From NCBI GenBank assembly GCA_025667525.1, contig CM046879.1:358918752-358982751 (forward strand): a DNA stretch of 64,000 bases. The letters are read 5' to 3'. Under the pieces are notes generated by a model that did not search any database, was not told where the DNA came from, and saw nothing but the letters and a program-made list of their open reading frames with translations. The DNA is from Glebionis coronaria (Eukaryota > Streptophyta > Magnoliopsida > Asterales > Asteraceae). Numbering within the stretch: the first letter of the stretch is position 1; every line of letters begins with the position of its first letter. The position numbers and the translations under genes were made by a program. Below are positions 34,398 through 45,745 of this stretch, piece after piece.

Positions 34398-36462
34398 GCG
34401 ACGACATTCAGATGTGGTAAGGCGGGGTCCAATCAGAGGTTGACACGTGGCGGCGGCTCCGCCACGTCAGTACCAGGTTGCAGACATGGCAGAGGTGCAG
34501 TGGTGGCGACCAATACAAGGATGACACGTGACAGCGGCGCCGCCACGTTAGTACGAGGTGTCAGATTATACAGAGCTGGCAGGGCGGCTAGCAAATCAAA
34601 TGGCGCCACGAGGCCTGGCAATGAAAACAAGAAATGCATAGGTGTGTGGAAGGTAATGAATAAGCGTGCGTGATCCAAGATGCCTACAGCTGGCTACAAC
34701 TGCGTAGCCTCCAAGCAAAATGGAGGGAGTGAATTACAAAAATACTCCCACTTGTAGCTACTTAAATAAAGCCCTATTTTCATTGTAATTTTCTAATTTT
34801 TTTGTTTTTCTCTCAATTGTAGTTTAAATTTTACACATAGTAGTTGTAATTTTCTCCTTTCAAGTCTTGTACAAGCTTTTCATTAAGCTTTTTCATAATT
34901 AATAAAAGTCAAGTTTTAGCTTATTTTCTTAGCTGATTCTCATTCTACCTTTATTTATCTTTTCTTAATAATCTAGCTTATTATTTTGGGATTAGTTTTT
35001 CATAACTTTTTCCAAATAAGTTAAGATTTATATATAAGTTTCGAATAAGTTATCTTATTTCAAGCTTATTGTGGGCTTATTTTCCTAGATCTAGCTTATT
35101 ATTGGAGGATTTATTTAATTAGATTTTTAGCTTTTTAAATCATATAAGTTCCAGGCTTAGGCTTACAACTTATTTATAAGCTAGCTTTTTAATTAATTAC
35201 TTTGAGTTTATATCTATTAGTTTTTTTAGATCTATTAGTTTTAAGTTTTAAAAATTAAAAATACTTTCATAAATCCAAAAAAATATTTAGATCTATTAGT
35301 TTTTTATACAAATTAGTTTAGATCTATAAGTTTTAAGTTTAAAAATTAAAGTATTTTCATAAAATTAAAAAAAAATAGTTTAGATCTATTAGGTATTTGA
35401 TAAAATAGTGTAGAACTATTGATTTTTAGTTTAAAAATTAATATATTTTTTTAAAACTTAAAAAAATATTCTAGATCTACTTGTTTTGTTTGAATCTCTT
35501 CATTAAGTATTAATAGTTCTTTATTATTCTAACCTCTTGTGTAATTATGATCTTGGCGAATCGATTTATCACGTTTGGTAAAGAGCTTATGGTTGAATAA
35601 ATTTGGTTCGAGTTTGATTTGGTTGACCGTGTACTTTACGGGCCGGGATACGCTTAGCTTAAGTTTGATTTGGTTGGCCGTGTACATTACGGGCCGTATT
35701 TTGTTGCTTTTGGGAGGCCGTGTACTTTACGGGTCATATGTTGTTGCTTATGATTGATTTTGTTTAGAGAGTTTTTTACGGATCACGGGTACCATAGTTC
35801 TCTCCTTTTTTATTTTTCTAGCTTAATTGTTTTAGTTTAATAAATTAGATTAATATAGTTTAAATTGTTTTCAAAAAAATATCTCTTTTATTAAAATCAG
35901 TTTAATTAGTTTTAAATATTATAATTGTTTTAAAAATAGATTTAAAGGTTTAAAAATTAGTTTTCATTAGATAAGCTTATTATTAGTATAAAGGTTACAC
36001 ATTTTTGTGATTATTAAGCTTATTAGTAGAGAAAGCTTCAAGCTTTATCATTTAAGAGTTTAATAAGCTAAAAAGGTTAAAGTTTTACGCTTTATTTTTA
36101 AGTTTATCTTTGTGATTCATTTTTTTGTCACTTTTACTTATTATTACGTGCTTGCATTTAGATTAATATTGCATTAGAGTAATTAATATTTTTAATTATA
36201 ATTTAGTTTTGTTGCATCTTAGAGTTTAAATTTTATTTTGTATTTTAGAATAATTTTATTTGAACTATTTGCGCTTTTATTTTTATATATTCCTTAGCCT
36301 AAATAATTTTCCCCGTTTTAGTTTAATTAGACAATAGATACCAAGCAAGCTTTATTAACCAAAAACGATTAATCTCTACGATAAAATTGGATTTCAATTC
36401 GAGTGAATTCGAGGAAAAACGATTATACTAAAAATTCTTATATTAGATCTCATAGTTCCTTG
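34398..36462. other. AT-rich LTR-like host sequence, no gene
   Basis: Continues the older repeat from before 27477. Begins with two subrepeats built on GACACGTGGCGGCGGC and GCCACGT (34440-34560). Then an AATAAAGCCC stretch near 34766 followed by 1.5 kb of T/A-rich DNA. Three tandem copies of GGCCGTGTACTTTACGGGCC-like sequence (21-60 bp apart) occur at about 35620-35735. It ends at about 36462 against a truncated copia gag. The element cannot be named. Confidence 0.45.
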
Positions 36463-36809
36463 GCTATCTTGTGTTGAATTACCATTCGATAAATATTAGG
36501 TGGAAGAGCTTGAAGAATAGTCTGAACAGCCCTTTCATCCGCACTGGCAATTAGTTGGTTGGCAGGCGCTAACTCAGAAAATTCCCTTGATCGAGTCACA
36601 TCATTTGCAGTAATAGTGCCCCAATCAAGTGGACCTTGCTAAATGGATTTGATCATATGCCTCCCACTAGGTCTACCAATTATATATGACTTCATATGAC
36701 CCTGCCATGCTTTGAATAGCTCTTTGATAAGCAACGGTGGACGGGTATCGGTACCCGATATGATAGATAGGTGCGATGTCATTGTCGGCATTAATGAGTG
36801 AGGATTCAT
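36463..36809 (-). pseudogene. Ty1/copia gag N-terminal fragment
   Basis: From the ATG complement at 36807-36809 the minus strand reads a copia-type gag start (FKAWQGHMKSYIIGRPSG; DERAVQTILQALPPNIYRM), with one in-frame TAG after KSI. The copy is cut at 36462 after IAKEL. Upstream in its own sense lie a minisatellite leader, a tRNA-Met-type primer site and an LTR. Confidence 0.75.
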
Positions 36810-36954
36810 TTTGTGATCACTTGAAAAAAGATTACCAAATGATCGAGCAATGAGATAAAGGTAAAGTGTTTGTGGTTGTTGAAAATTATGTTGTTATCCT
36901 TTGGTTGTGTGTTGTTGTGAAAATCTTTAAGTGCAAAGTCTAAAATCCTTGAAG

Positions 36955-37440
36955 TCGTACAACAATTGTAGAAGATTTCGCAATACTAGGAAGAGTCAAG
37001 ATCTCGCAATAACCTTGTTTAAACTAATCTCGCAATAACCTCAATGTAACAGATTTCGCAATACCAAGATTCACAGATTTCGTAATAACCTCAAAGAAAC
37101 AGATCTCGCAATACCAAGATTCACAGATTTCGCAATAACCTCAAAGTAATAGATTTCGCAATAACTGCTAAGAACAGATTTCGTAATAACTGAAGTATGA
37201 ACTTCGCAATACCAAGATTAAAAGATTTCACAATAATTGAAACAGAAGTCTTCGCAATGATGGAAAGACACCAGATTTCGCAATAATTGAAACTGAAGTC
37301 TTCGCAATAATGTAAACCTTAGTTATTCCGAAAAGTTTTTATGCAAATATTTCGCAATAACATAAACCCTAGTTATTGCGAAAAGATGTTATGCAAAGAT
37401 TTCGCAATAATCTGACTGTTTCGTAATAATTGAATAAAAA
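36955..37440 (-). repeat. Copia leader minisatellite with ATTGCGAAAT core
   Basis: About twenty units of roughly 22-26 bp whose constant core, in element sense, is TTATTGCGAAATCT. At 37348-37384 two 12-base arms (TTTCGCAATAAC / GTTATTGCGAAA) form an inverted repeat. Confidence 0.85.
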
Positions 37441-37642
37441 TTAGATTTTTACTTAGAAATTCGTTATTTGAACCAATCCAAAGTACCAAAATTCCTACCA
37501 CAACTATGTAGGAGATATGTAGATCACTTGGAACAATAAAAACACGAAAAAAATTTGAAACTCGGGTATTATAGTATCAAAACACACGAACCACAACTAA
37601 AAAACCATGAACAACACAAAGCACACCTCTATTTCATCCCAT

Positions 37643-37958
37643 GGCTCTTGATACCAATTGTAGAATATTGGTAATCAATAATCACAAGTGAGGTTGATGT
37701 TTCTAGTAAGAGAAAGTAGAGAGAGAAAGATGAGAGAAAACATGTAAAATGTATTAAGAAAAGTGAAACAACCAACACCCCTTTCCATGAAGGAAAGGGG
37801 TTTATATACCCAAGTCCATAAATGGACTTGGGCCTCCGGCCCATGAACATGCTCATTGGTCGGGCTTACTTAAAATGTTACTAAAACTATACTACGAGCC
37901 CTTAACTATATTGTTGGAGTGGCCGAGGATTTCTGACTATAAAAACGTATTTCCAACA
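37643..37958 (-). repeat. Copia 5' LTR and primer site
   Basis: TGGTATCAAGAGCC (complement of 37643-37656) is a tRNA-Met-type primer site. The LTR covers 37659-37958 (300 bp) and begins TGTTGGAAATACG in element sense, ending TTCTACA. No matching 3' LTR is found in the window, so the element is truncated. Confidence 0.75.
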
Positions 37959-38099
37959 TAGAGCTTGTTTACTTAATTTTGTTAACTGCATATATGTTTA
38001 TATGTTGAAACCTATTTAAGAAAACCAAATCCCGCGGATATCGAAAAATATATGCATTACATGTTGAGAAACATGTACTTTCATGAATGCTCGATCGGA

Positions 38100-38770
38100 T
38101 ATTAATTGTATGCGTTGGGATTGAAAATTTTATCCAAAGGCTTTAGATGGTCAATTTAAAAGACGGGATTATAAATACCCAACTCTTATGTTAAAAGTGT
38201 TTGCGGATCAACAATTATGGTTTTTCCATGCATACTTTGGGGTTCCAGGGGAAAACAATAATCTAAATGTGTTATGTGGTTCTCCTCTATTTGATGACGA
38301 GTTAGCCCATAAGGTTGCAGAATCTTCGTTTGTGGTAAACGGAAAAACATACAAAAAAGGTTACTATTTGTCCCACGACATTTATCCATAATGGGCTACT
38401 TTTGTGAAACTTTTTCGGTTTCAAAGAATGAAAAACGTTGTGGTTTAAAAGAGTTCAAGAAAGCGCTAGAATAGATATTGAATGATCTTTCGACGTCATA
38501 CAAGGTAGTTGGGGAATTATACGACAACCCGCACGTGCTTATGAAATAAACCACTTGAAAAAAATCATGTATTGTTATATTATCTTACATAACATGATAT
38601 TGGAAGATAAAAAACCGCATTGAATTTAAAAGATCTTTTTGTTATCCTCAACCGATATTGTTTGAACTTCGATCAAACGATGTGAAATACATGAGAGAAA
38701 AACAAAATAAATTCGTTATTGAAGAGTGGAAAACGAGCTTCGAGCCTATCTTTTGGAGTATTTAGCGAAC
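38100..38770 (+). pseudogene. PIF/Harbinger transposase (DDE_Tnp_4 type), dead
   Basis: Recognisable segments: QFKRRDYKYPTLMLK, FFHAYFGVPG, SPLFDDELAHK, KGYYLSHDIYP, GSWGIIRQPARAYEINHLKK, HNMILED. The frame is broken by a TGA before KFYPK, a TAA after HDIYP and at least one frameshift. The position of the first catalytic Asp reads N (INCM where the family has IDCM) and that of the second also N (NNLNVL for NDINVL); both fit GAT-to-AAT. Transposase cuts and rejoins DNA at TTA-type targets. No clear terminal inverted repeats located. Confidence 0.85.
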
Positions 38771-39444
38771 CGTAATGAATAAATTGTAATCTTCATTTTC
38801 ATATTTTTTTTGTTTTGATGTAATGTCTTTTTTATGGTATTGTGATATTTTCTTAATTTAATGAGGTTTAATTTTAAGTTATGTTATATTTAAGAAAAGA
38901 AAAAAATTACTTTATACTACATTTTGAGCCCAACCATTGTCACAAAAATGTGGTGCCAAAACCACTTTATCGTACGTGGCACCCATTTTTCCCTTTAGCA
39001 CCAACGTTGGCCCCCCAACCATACCCATTACTCTAAACCTCAACCCAAGAGATAATATATGCAGAAGAGTGGTTGTTAATTGACCAAGTTTTAGTTTATT
39101 AATTTCACATTAAGCTCTACCCAATTAGCAATGGTTAACAAAACCCAGAAAAGTGTTTTCAATCAAGTATTACAATCAATTTTTTACAAAGTGTTTCGAT
39201 CAACGGGTAAAATACGAGTTTTTCATCCTTAGGTTTCTCGGGAAGTGTAGGTCTTTAACTCAGAGATATGTAACCTAACCAAGATATTCTATGGTCGTTA
39301 AAACTATTTATGTTGTCATCTTCATATGTTTATTTGGTACGGTTTAAACCTTCTCCTTAAGGTGAAGTGAGAATACTTTCCACTTGGTCTTTTAGTCCAT
39401 TTCCTTTCTTTAGGTAAAGGATTTTTTAACATTTCTCAATTTCT
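38771..39444. other. Non-coding, possible Harbinger 3' end
   Basis: Non-coding. 38930-39050 (GAGCCCAACCATTGTC..ACGTGGCACCC) could be the Harbinger or MITE terminus. Otherwise nothing recognised. Confidence 0.3.
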
Positions 39445-40217
39445 TGTTAGATGATAAGATTGTTCGCAGTTATTCTTTGTTAATTATGAGTTGTAATGAT
39501 TTATAACATGATTTTTCAATCATGTACTTATCCATATGTATATATATATATATATCTTGCATTTAGTGGAAAAATAAGACATGCACATTTAAACTTTATC
39601 ATGTTTACAAGTATCAGAATAATTTAGATGTACCTAATCATGCCACTACATTTTAGTTTTTATTTTTTTTGTTGTTCTTCTATCAATGAACAATCATGTC
39701 CTCTTCTTAATTAACACAAACATAAAACAACCCTAAAAATAACTAAGCATGTATTTATATCTTCTTGTGTTGGTGATTTGTGATAAGGTGACAAATTCAC
39801 ACAATTGTCTAGTGTGTGGGTGATTTGTGTTAAGGTCATAAGTCCACATAATTGGAGTTTAAGAAGAGAAATCGGATGTTGTGTAGTGTTTTGTCCATGT
39901 TGCTATCAAGATCGAGGTTGGATTTTTGGTTTGTTTGTCGGGGTTTTTTTTGGTGGATTTGTTAGTATGTTTTATTTTGAATTTTAGTTCTCTACTTCAG
40001 TTCGAGCTTTCGTGATTTCATCGTTCGACCTGTGAAGGAGTGTTATATGATAAGATTATTACCACTTATCCCTTGTCAATCATGAGTTGTCATGATTTGT
40101 AACATAATTTTCAATCATATACTTACCCATATGTATCTATATATATCCCACATTTAGTGAAAAAAATAAGACGCACACATTTACAATGTACTCTTTATCA
40201 TGTTTAGATTTCTAACA
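39445..40217 (+). mobile_element. Decayed miniature copia element with LTR pair
   Basis: Two similar 165-175 bp segments start TGTTAGATGATAAG (39445) and TGTTATATGATAAG (40041). Both carry CAATCAT.TACTTA.CCATATGTAT and a short AT run. The second is preceded by CCTGTGAAGGAG, a weakened copia polypurine tract. The 430 bp between has no ORF of note. Age and exact LTR ends unclear. Confidence 0.5.
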
Positions 40218-40444
40218 TGTAGATTTTGCATATGTTTTTAAATAATTATTTTCAAAATCTTTCATAAAGAACCATTTTTATTTCGACTCACACCAAGGCC
40301 AGAGTTAAGATTCTTCTAAAGATTACGAGACACCCGTAGAATTTTACATTGTGTTGCTTATTTTGTAATTAATAAAAGGAAGTCTAGTTAAGAAACATTC
40401 TATTAGGTGTTGTTTGTTTCATTAAAATGTTTTGAGTCTAAATC

Positions 40445-40979
40445 TGACTACCACAATCTACTAGTAAGTAGTAGAGATAAATAGTAGATTGAAGCTCGGT
40501 TTGTGAGCAAAACGTCCATTAAGGATTCTTTGTAATTTGTCATTATATGTAGTCATTAATGAGAATTCAAATCCACAGGGTTTATCATTTAACATGGTAT
40601 CATGAGCACGTACGATCTTGAGACCTACTCGGTCATCAAGCCGACACTTCTATATCACCCATCAAAACTCTTCATCTCCATCATCTTATATGTTGGTCGT
40701 CATGAGCCACTTATATCCTCTTTAAGAAAACTCTCATCCACCGTTTGTCTCCATAAACAAACGAGTATCCTCTCCATTATCCAGATTCCACATTTGCCAC
40801 CATAAACAAACGAATTTAATCTATTAAAAAGAGAAAAATGCGCTCCAAAAATCTATTAGAGATAAATAGTAGACCGAAGCCCAATTTATGGGCAAATTGT
40901 CCTTTAGGTTTTCTTTGTAATTTTGTCATTGTACATAGTCATTAATAAGAATGTAATATCTATGGGGTTTTTTAATGCA
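40445..40979 (+). mobile_element. TRIM-like element
   Basis: Two related terminal segments (40445-40594 and 40839-40979) share GAGATAAATAGTAGA, TTTGTAATTT and GTCATTAATRAGAAT. The first ends ..AACA and is followed directly by TGGTATCATGAGCA (40595-40608), close to the tRNA-Met primer site. AAAAAGAGAAAA precedes the second. Total 535 bp, no ORF: the build of a terminal-repeat retrotransposon in miniature. No target duplication seen. Confidence 0.55.
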
Positions 40980-41459
40980 AGTGATGCCTAAAAACATTAT
41001 TAGTGTTAACTAATCTTTCTTAGTTTTGATCACGACAAATTAAAAAGACATTCATCGTCAAAGACAATTGAAAGACGAATTATTTAACAAACACTCTCAT
41101 CAAGGTAATAATCATATAAGTATTGCACAAACATATCCTAATCATGTTTAGTGATAATAAAAAGTGATTAGCCTTAAAACTAACATTTTGTCAAATGTGA
41201 AAAAATATTTTAATAAACTTTCTTTTTAAGAAAATGTTTTATTAAAATGTAAAATATAAATTTGAATATGGCATAATCCAAATGCCATAGGAATATCCTT
41301 TGAAGGTAAAACTTACCTCAGATATTACTTCCCCACTAAAGGAAAAAAAGGAGCAAAGTCTACTAGCCATGGTTCCTTAAGTAGCTATGCGGTTCTTTAT
41401 CATTAAGGAACCGCAGGCACAATTAAGGAACCGCAGGCAGAGAGCCATTGGCTTTTGTC
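40980..41459. other. No gene recognised
   Basis: AT-rich. Near its right end AAGGAACCGCAGGCA occurs twice (41401-41440), just upstream of a TATAAATA, probably the upstream part of the LTR described next. Confidence 0.4.
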
Positions 41460-42545
41460 TCCTATAAATAGTGGATCAAATCTGCATTTTCCATGAACCT
41501 TTTTGGACATTCTTTCTGCCTCTTTTCTGTTTTCTATATCCTAATCATTAGTAAATGATCACTTAATGTGTTAAGCATGTTTACTTATGATTATCCTCTT
41601 GATCCCCTTCTTTACTAGTACAAAGAGAAGATCACTCACACATTTATGATGTGATGAAAGATGAAGCCTTGATGAAGATCAACCTACCTTAGATCTAGTC
41701 ATATTCATCATTTTTATTTGAGTCTTGTGTAGATCCAATGTATTTGTGTATATTTGGATTAGTTGTTGATATAGTGTATTAGTGAATACTTGGATTTGTC
41801 TTGTGTAGATCCATTGTATATGTGTATACTTGGATTTGTCTTGTGTGGATCCAAGTTACATGTGTATACTTAGATATATTTTATTGACTTGTAAGTCTTG
41901 TGTGTAAGTTATCACTAAACTACAAAGTGATGTGTGTATGTGTCTTGTGAGTTCTCACTTAGATTCAAAGTGAAGAGTTGTGAAGATTGACTCTAGCTTT
42001 AGATTAGAACTCAACATCTAGCCTTGTGTCCAAAAAGAAGATAGGAAACGAAGATTGGTTCTAGCTTTCGATTAGGACTCGACATCTAGCCTTGTGTCAG
42101 AAAATGGTGAAGTAGGCAACGTATAAAGATTGGTCCTAGCTAAGATTAGGTATCGACATTTAGCTTAGTGTCGGAAAATAATGTAAGCGACATTGTAAGG
42201 TTTTCTCCACCAAGAAGGGAGCTTGTGGATATAGTGGAAATATCGAGTAAGGTGTACTCGATGAGTGGAGTAGGAACGAGGATAGAGCTTTGTTGCAGAA
42301 CCACTATAAATCTTGGTGTATTTATTTTGGTTGCTTTTTTCCTTACTCTTTACTGATACTTACATTCTTGCATTGCATTCAATTGTCACTTATCATTGTT
42401 AATGCATCTAGACTTGAACCTAACCACTATGCAACTAGTTTTCAAGTAAAAGGTAGTTTTCACACAAACCTAATTGAAAGAATTATAATTAAGACATTAA
42501 CCGAAGAGAAACTATTCAACTCCCCCCCCCTTCTAGTTTTTACTA
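41460..42545 (+). repeat. Candidate solo LTR of a Ty1/copia element
   Basis: A TATAAATAG (41464) is followed by three tandem repeats of about 55 bp (GTCTTGTGTAGATCCA, 41724-41880) and three of about 75 bp (GATT-GTTCTAGCTT..GACATCTAGCCTTGTGTC, 41984-42175). The end has GAACCACTATAAATCTTGGTG and the C-run CTATTCAACTCCCCCCCCC at 42509-42531, which I recall from LTR ends of SIRE-like copia elements. No partner LTR or internal region adjoins. Confidence 0.4.
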
Positions 42546-42633
42546 GGTTTATCATTTAATAGTAAGAGACAGTCATAAAGTCTAAATCTGAATGAAATAA
42601 TGTTATTTTTTATATAATTGAATGAATGGTTTT

Positions 42634-43050
42634 TGTTAAGAGATATAAGTCCAAACCTGGAGGACTTAAACAAACAAGTTGGTAAAGATAGAGAGGGATC
42701 TTTTCTATTGAAGACTTAGGTTTGTTACTAGATGGACTAAAGGTAGCACATTGGAAAAGAGAGGGACTGCTATGAAGATTAGGAGTATATATACTCCTCA
42801 CCCACCTAACTTGTTATCATCTTTCATTATGTTATCAAACTACTATGTGTAATCTCGTGTGTGTGAATACTTGATCATCTGTTTGATCATTGTGAGTTTG
42901 AGTGTGTTCTTTGATTTGTTCTTGTAATCAAATATTGTAATCTTTTCATTGATAAAGTGAGCCAAGGGGTGGTTGGTTAGGTTCACTGTTAAACCTGTAT
43001 TCTTGTTGATTTTAGTATCGATCCATAAGTTTTTACATGGTATCATAGCC
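42634..43050 (+). repeat. Copia LTR and primer site (element C2)
   Basis: The LTR probably runs from TGTTAAG (42634) to TTTTACA (43037) with TATATATA at 42787. TGGTATCATAGCC follows at 43038-43050. The left border is inferred from the TG start only. Confidence 0.6.
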
Positions 43051-43849
43051 AGGTTGCTCTATATCATTGATTAAAACGTTTTTTAATTAGTTTTTTAAAA
43101 TTAGGGTTTTGTTAACAATTTAGGGGTTTTGATCTATAATCATAGATCGTGTTATTGTATTGTTTCTTTAGATTAATCTGGTGGTTAAGTGTTTTGAATC
43201 GATCAATTAAAGGTTTAATTAGGTTTTTAAATAATTAGGGTTTCAACTATTTTGGGGGTTTTTTAATCTTGGGTACTTCTTGATCTTTTTTCTTGTATTC
43301 TTGTGATTAATTTGTTATTAATCATAAGATTTCTTGAAGAAACCCTAAAATCAGAAATTAGGGTTTCTTCTTGGTAGGTAAGGTAAATATATTATAATTG
43401 TTTGTCTGGTTTAATGTGCAGGCGTTTGGTTTTCGCTGCTATTGATTCTTATAGATCATCTTCATCTAGTTTGGGGGTTCTCTAGATTGTCTTGATCCAC
43501 GAGTTCTTGCTTGGTTTGCTGTGCGTGCTACGTAACACCTTTCACTCTCTCTTTCTCTTCAGGTTTTGTTTTGTTAGGATTAGTGGGTTTAGGGTGTCGA
43601 AGGGATTAGATAGTTTTGTGGAGTTGATTGATTTTAGGTTTGTGGTAGTTGCTTGTTAATTATAGAGGAGATAAAAGGGGGATTGTTCTTTTTTATTATG
43701 GTTCTTGTTTGTTGTTGCTGTTTTTTTACGAATCTCAAGTCTCTACTCTTGACCTTCCACCCTGTGAGTGGTTTTGGATGCCTGAGAACTATATTTTGGC
43801 TTGAGTTTGTGTTCCTCGTTTTATTTGTTGGCTTTGGATTGTTGTTAAT
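43051..43849 (+). other. C2 leader
   Basis: T-rich untranslated leader with several GGGTTT stretches; no gene. Confidence 0.5.
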
Positions 43850-44706
43850 ATGGTTGGTCCTAGTTCACCTTAGGGTGATGCTCCACCAAGGGTGATGGGG
43901 TTAAAACTGAAACTGAGGTTGTTAAGTTTGATGTTTATGACCCACTTTATCTCCACCCTCAATACATTGGTTCTCAGTTAATTTCCTATAAACTTGAAGG
44001 GACTGAGAACTATAAGATTTGGTCTGCTGCTGTTAAATTGGCTTTACAAACTAGAAATAAACTTGGTTTTATAACTGGTAAATGTGTTCAAGATACTAAT
44101 GATGGTCCTGCTATGGATCAATGGGATAGATGTAATGTTGTTGTTCTTTCTTGGTTACTTGGTTGTGTTTCACCAGATTTGTATAAAGGTCATATTTTTT
44201 CTAAGTATGCCCAAGATGTTTGGGATAAAATAGAAGAAACTTATAATAAACAAGATGGTTCTATGATATATAATCTACATCATAAGATTTACACATTAAC
44301 TCAATCTGGTATGTCATTATCTGAATATTATCATGAGTGTAATTATTTGTGGAGATGATTTGATGCTCTTGTTGATTTACCTAATTGTAATTGTGATGGT
44401 TTAGAGGCTCTTAAGGAACATGATCAGCTCATTAGGCTGATGCAGTTTCTTATGGGTCTTGATGATTGCTATAGTGTTGTGAGAAGTTAGATTCTCACAT
44501 CTAATCCCATACCAGATGTGAGAACTGCTTTTGCAACATTGTATAGGGATGAGTCACATAGAAATGGTGTTGGTTCTAAAAATTCTAAATCTGGGCAATC
44601 TGCTTTTGTTGTTAAGTCTGTTGGAAATTCTAATAATTGGAACAAAGGGGTTAACAAAAATAGTAATAATAACTGGAACTCTAACAAGACTGGGTCTAGT
44701 GGATAT
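43850..44706 (+). pseudogene. Ty1/copia gag of C2, broken
   Basis: A copia gag reading frame: YLHPQYIGSQLISYKLEG, YKIWSAAVKLALQTRNK, DVWDKIEETYNKQDG, LSEYYHECNYLW. Stops at 43871 (TAG), 44356 (TGA for Arg) and 44488 (TAG for Gln) interrupt it, with a frameshift near 43885. The C-terminus is Asn/Ser-rich and is cut at 44706, where the SIRE-like element has inserted; pol is not in the window. Gag would form the particle shell. Confidence 0.8.
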
Positions 44707-45568
44707 TGAAAGTCCCTTAATATAACAATTGTCGAAACTATAACTCTAGTAAACACAAAAACACAACGAAATACTTTTCAAACGCGTAATGCTTTATTAA
44801 CTATTATAAACAAAGTATTACAAAGTGCTATGATTACATCCGTTGAATGACAATAAGAATTGAACCCTAGAACAAGTAAACTTGATTCGAGACTCAAGTT
44901 TACAATGGAACCTATGAGTCGCTGGTAGACAGCTGGGGGCTCAGTGGTTCCAAAGAGAGAAATAACTTAGATAATTTATCCAAGCACAAGGGTTGCCTTA
45001 ACTCTTCTTTCTCACTCCTATTTATAGTGGTACGAGGTTGCTTCCTTATTGGGAGTATTTGATACGTGTCATCTTCTGAATGGAAGAGTACAACGTATTA
45101 AATGCATGTCCAAATCGAGACATACCTTTAAACAACTTTAGGTGAACAGTTCTGCCAACTGTTCACCTTTTGTCCCACTACGACTAGGCTTTATCTTGAA
45201 TCTCTTGTTTTGTCCCGCTCAAAACACTTTGTAGATTATCCCGCCTAAACTATAAAGGATTGGACAAGCTTTGCTTATATCAGACTTCTGGGGTTCTTAA
45301 GTGATATCTCAGTATTGTCAACTCAGAGATCCTTGAACACCAGCACATTCCTTCTACATCCCAGCTATTCATAATCGCTGGTAAGTATGACTTCAGATTG
45401 TCCTTGACTTCTCTGACGTTGTCTTTGACTTGAATGTTCCTGGTGTACCAGTTGAGGCTTTTCCTTCCGCTGGTCTGGTCTCTGTCGTTAGTCCTCTTAG
45501 CGATCAGTAACACTTAGTCTAATTTAAACAAATCTGACTGGGCCATAGTTAAAACTTTCATTGGCCCA
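44707..45568 (-). repeat. SIRE-like 3' LTR
   Basis: 862 bp, TGAAAGTCCC to TTGGCCCA on the plus strand. CTATTTATA (45020) is a reverse-strand TATA box. The next bases, read in element sense, are AAATAGGGGGAGATTAT (45569-45586), a typical copia polypurine tract. Confidence 0.82.
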
Positions 45569-45745
45569 ATAATCTCCCCCTATTTGTTTATAAATTATAC
45601 TAAGTCTAAAATTATTGTAAGTGAGTACACAGCTTCTTCTTGCACATAATTTAACAAACATACCTCAGAGTTTTATTAAACATAAAGAACCTAGTTTATT
45701 ATAAGGACACCCAGTGGTGTAAAATAAAACAAAATAAAAGGTTCT

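Noticed and set aside
42168..42559. Two short ORFs in the candidate copia LTR
   Set aside because: They lie across LTR tandem repeats and the C-rich LTR end.
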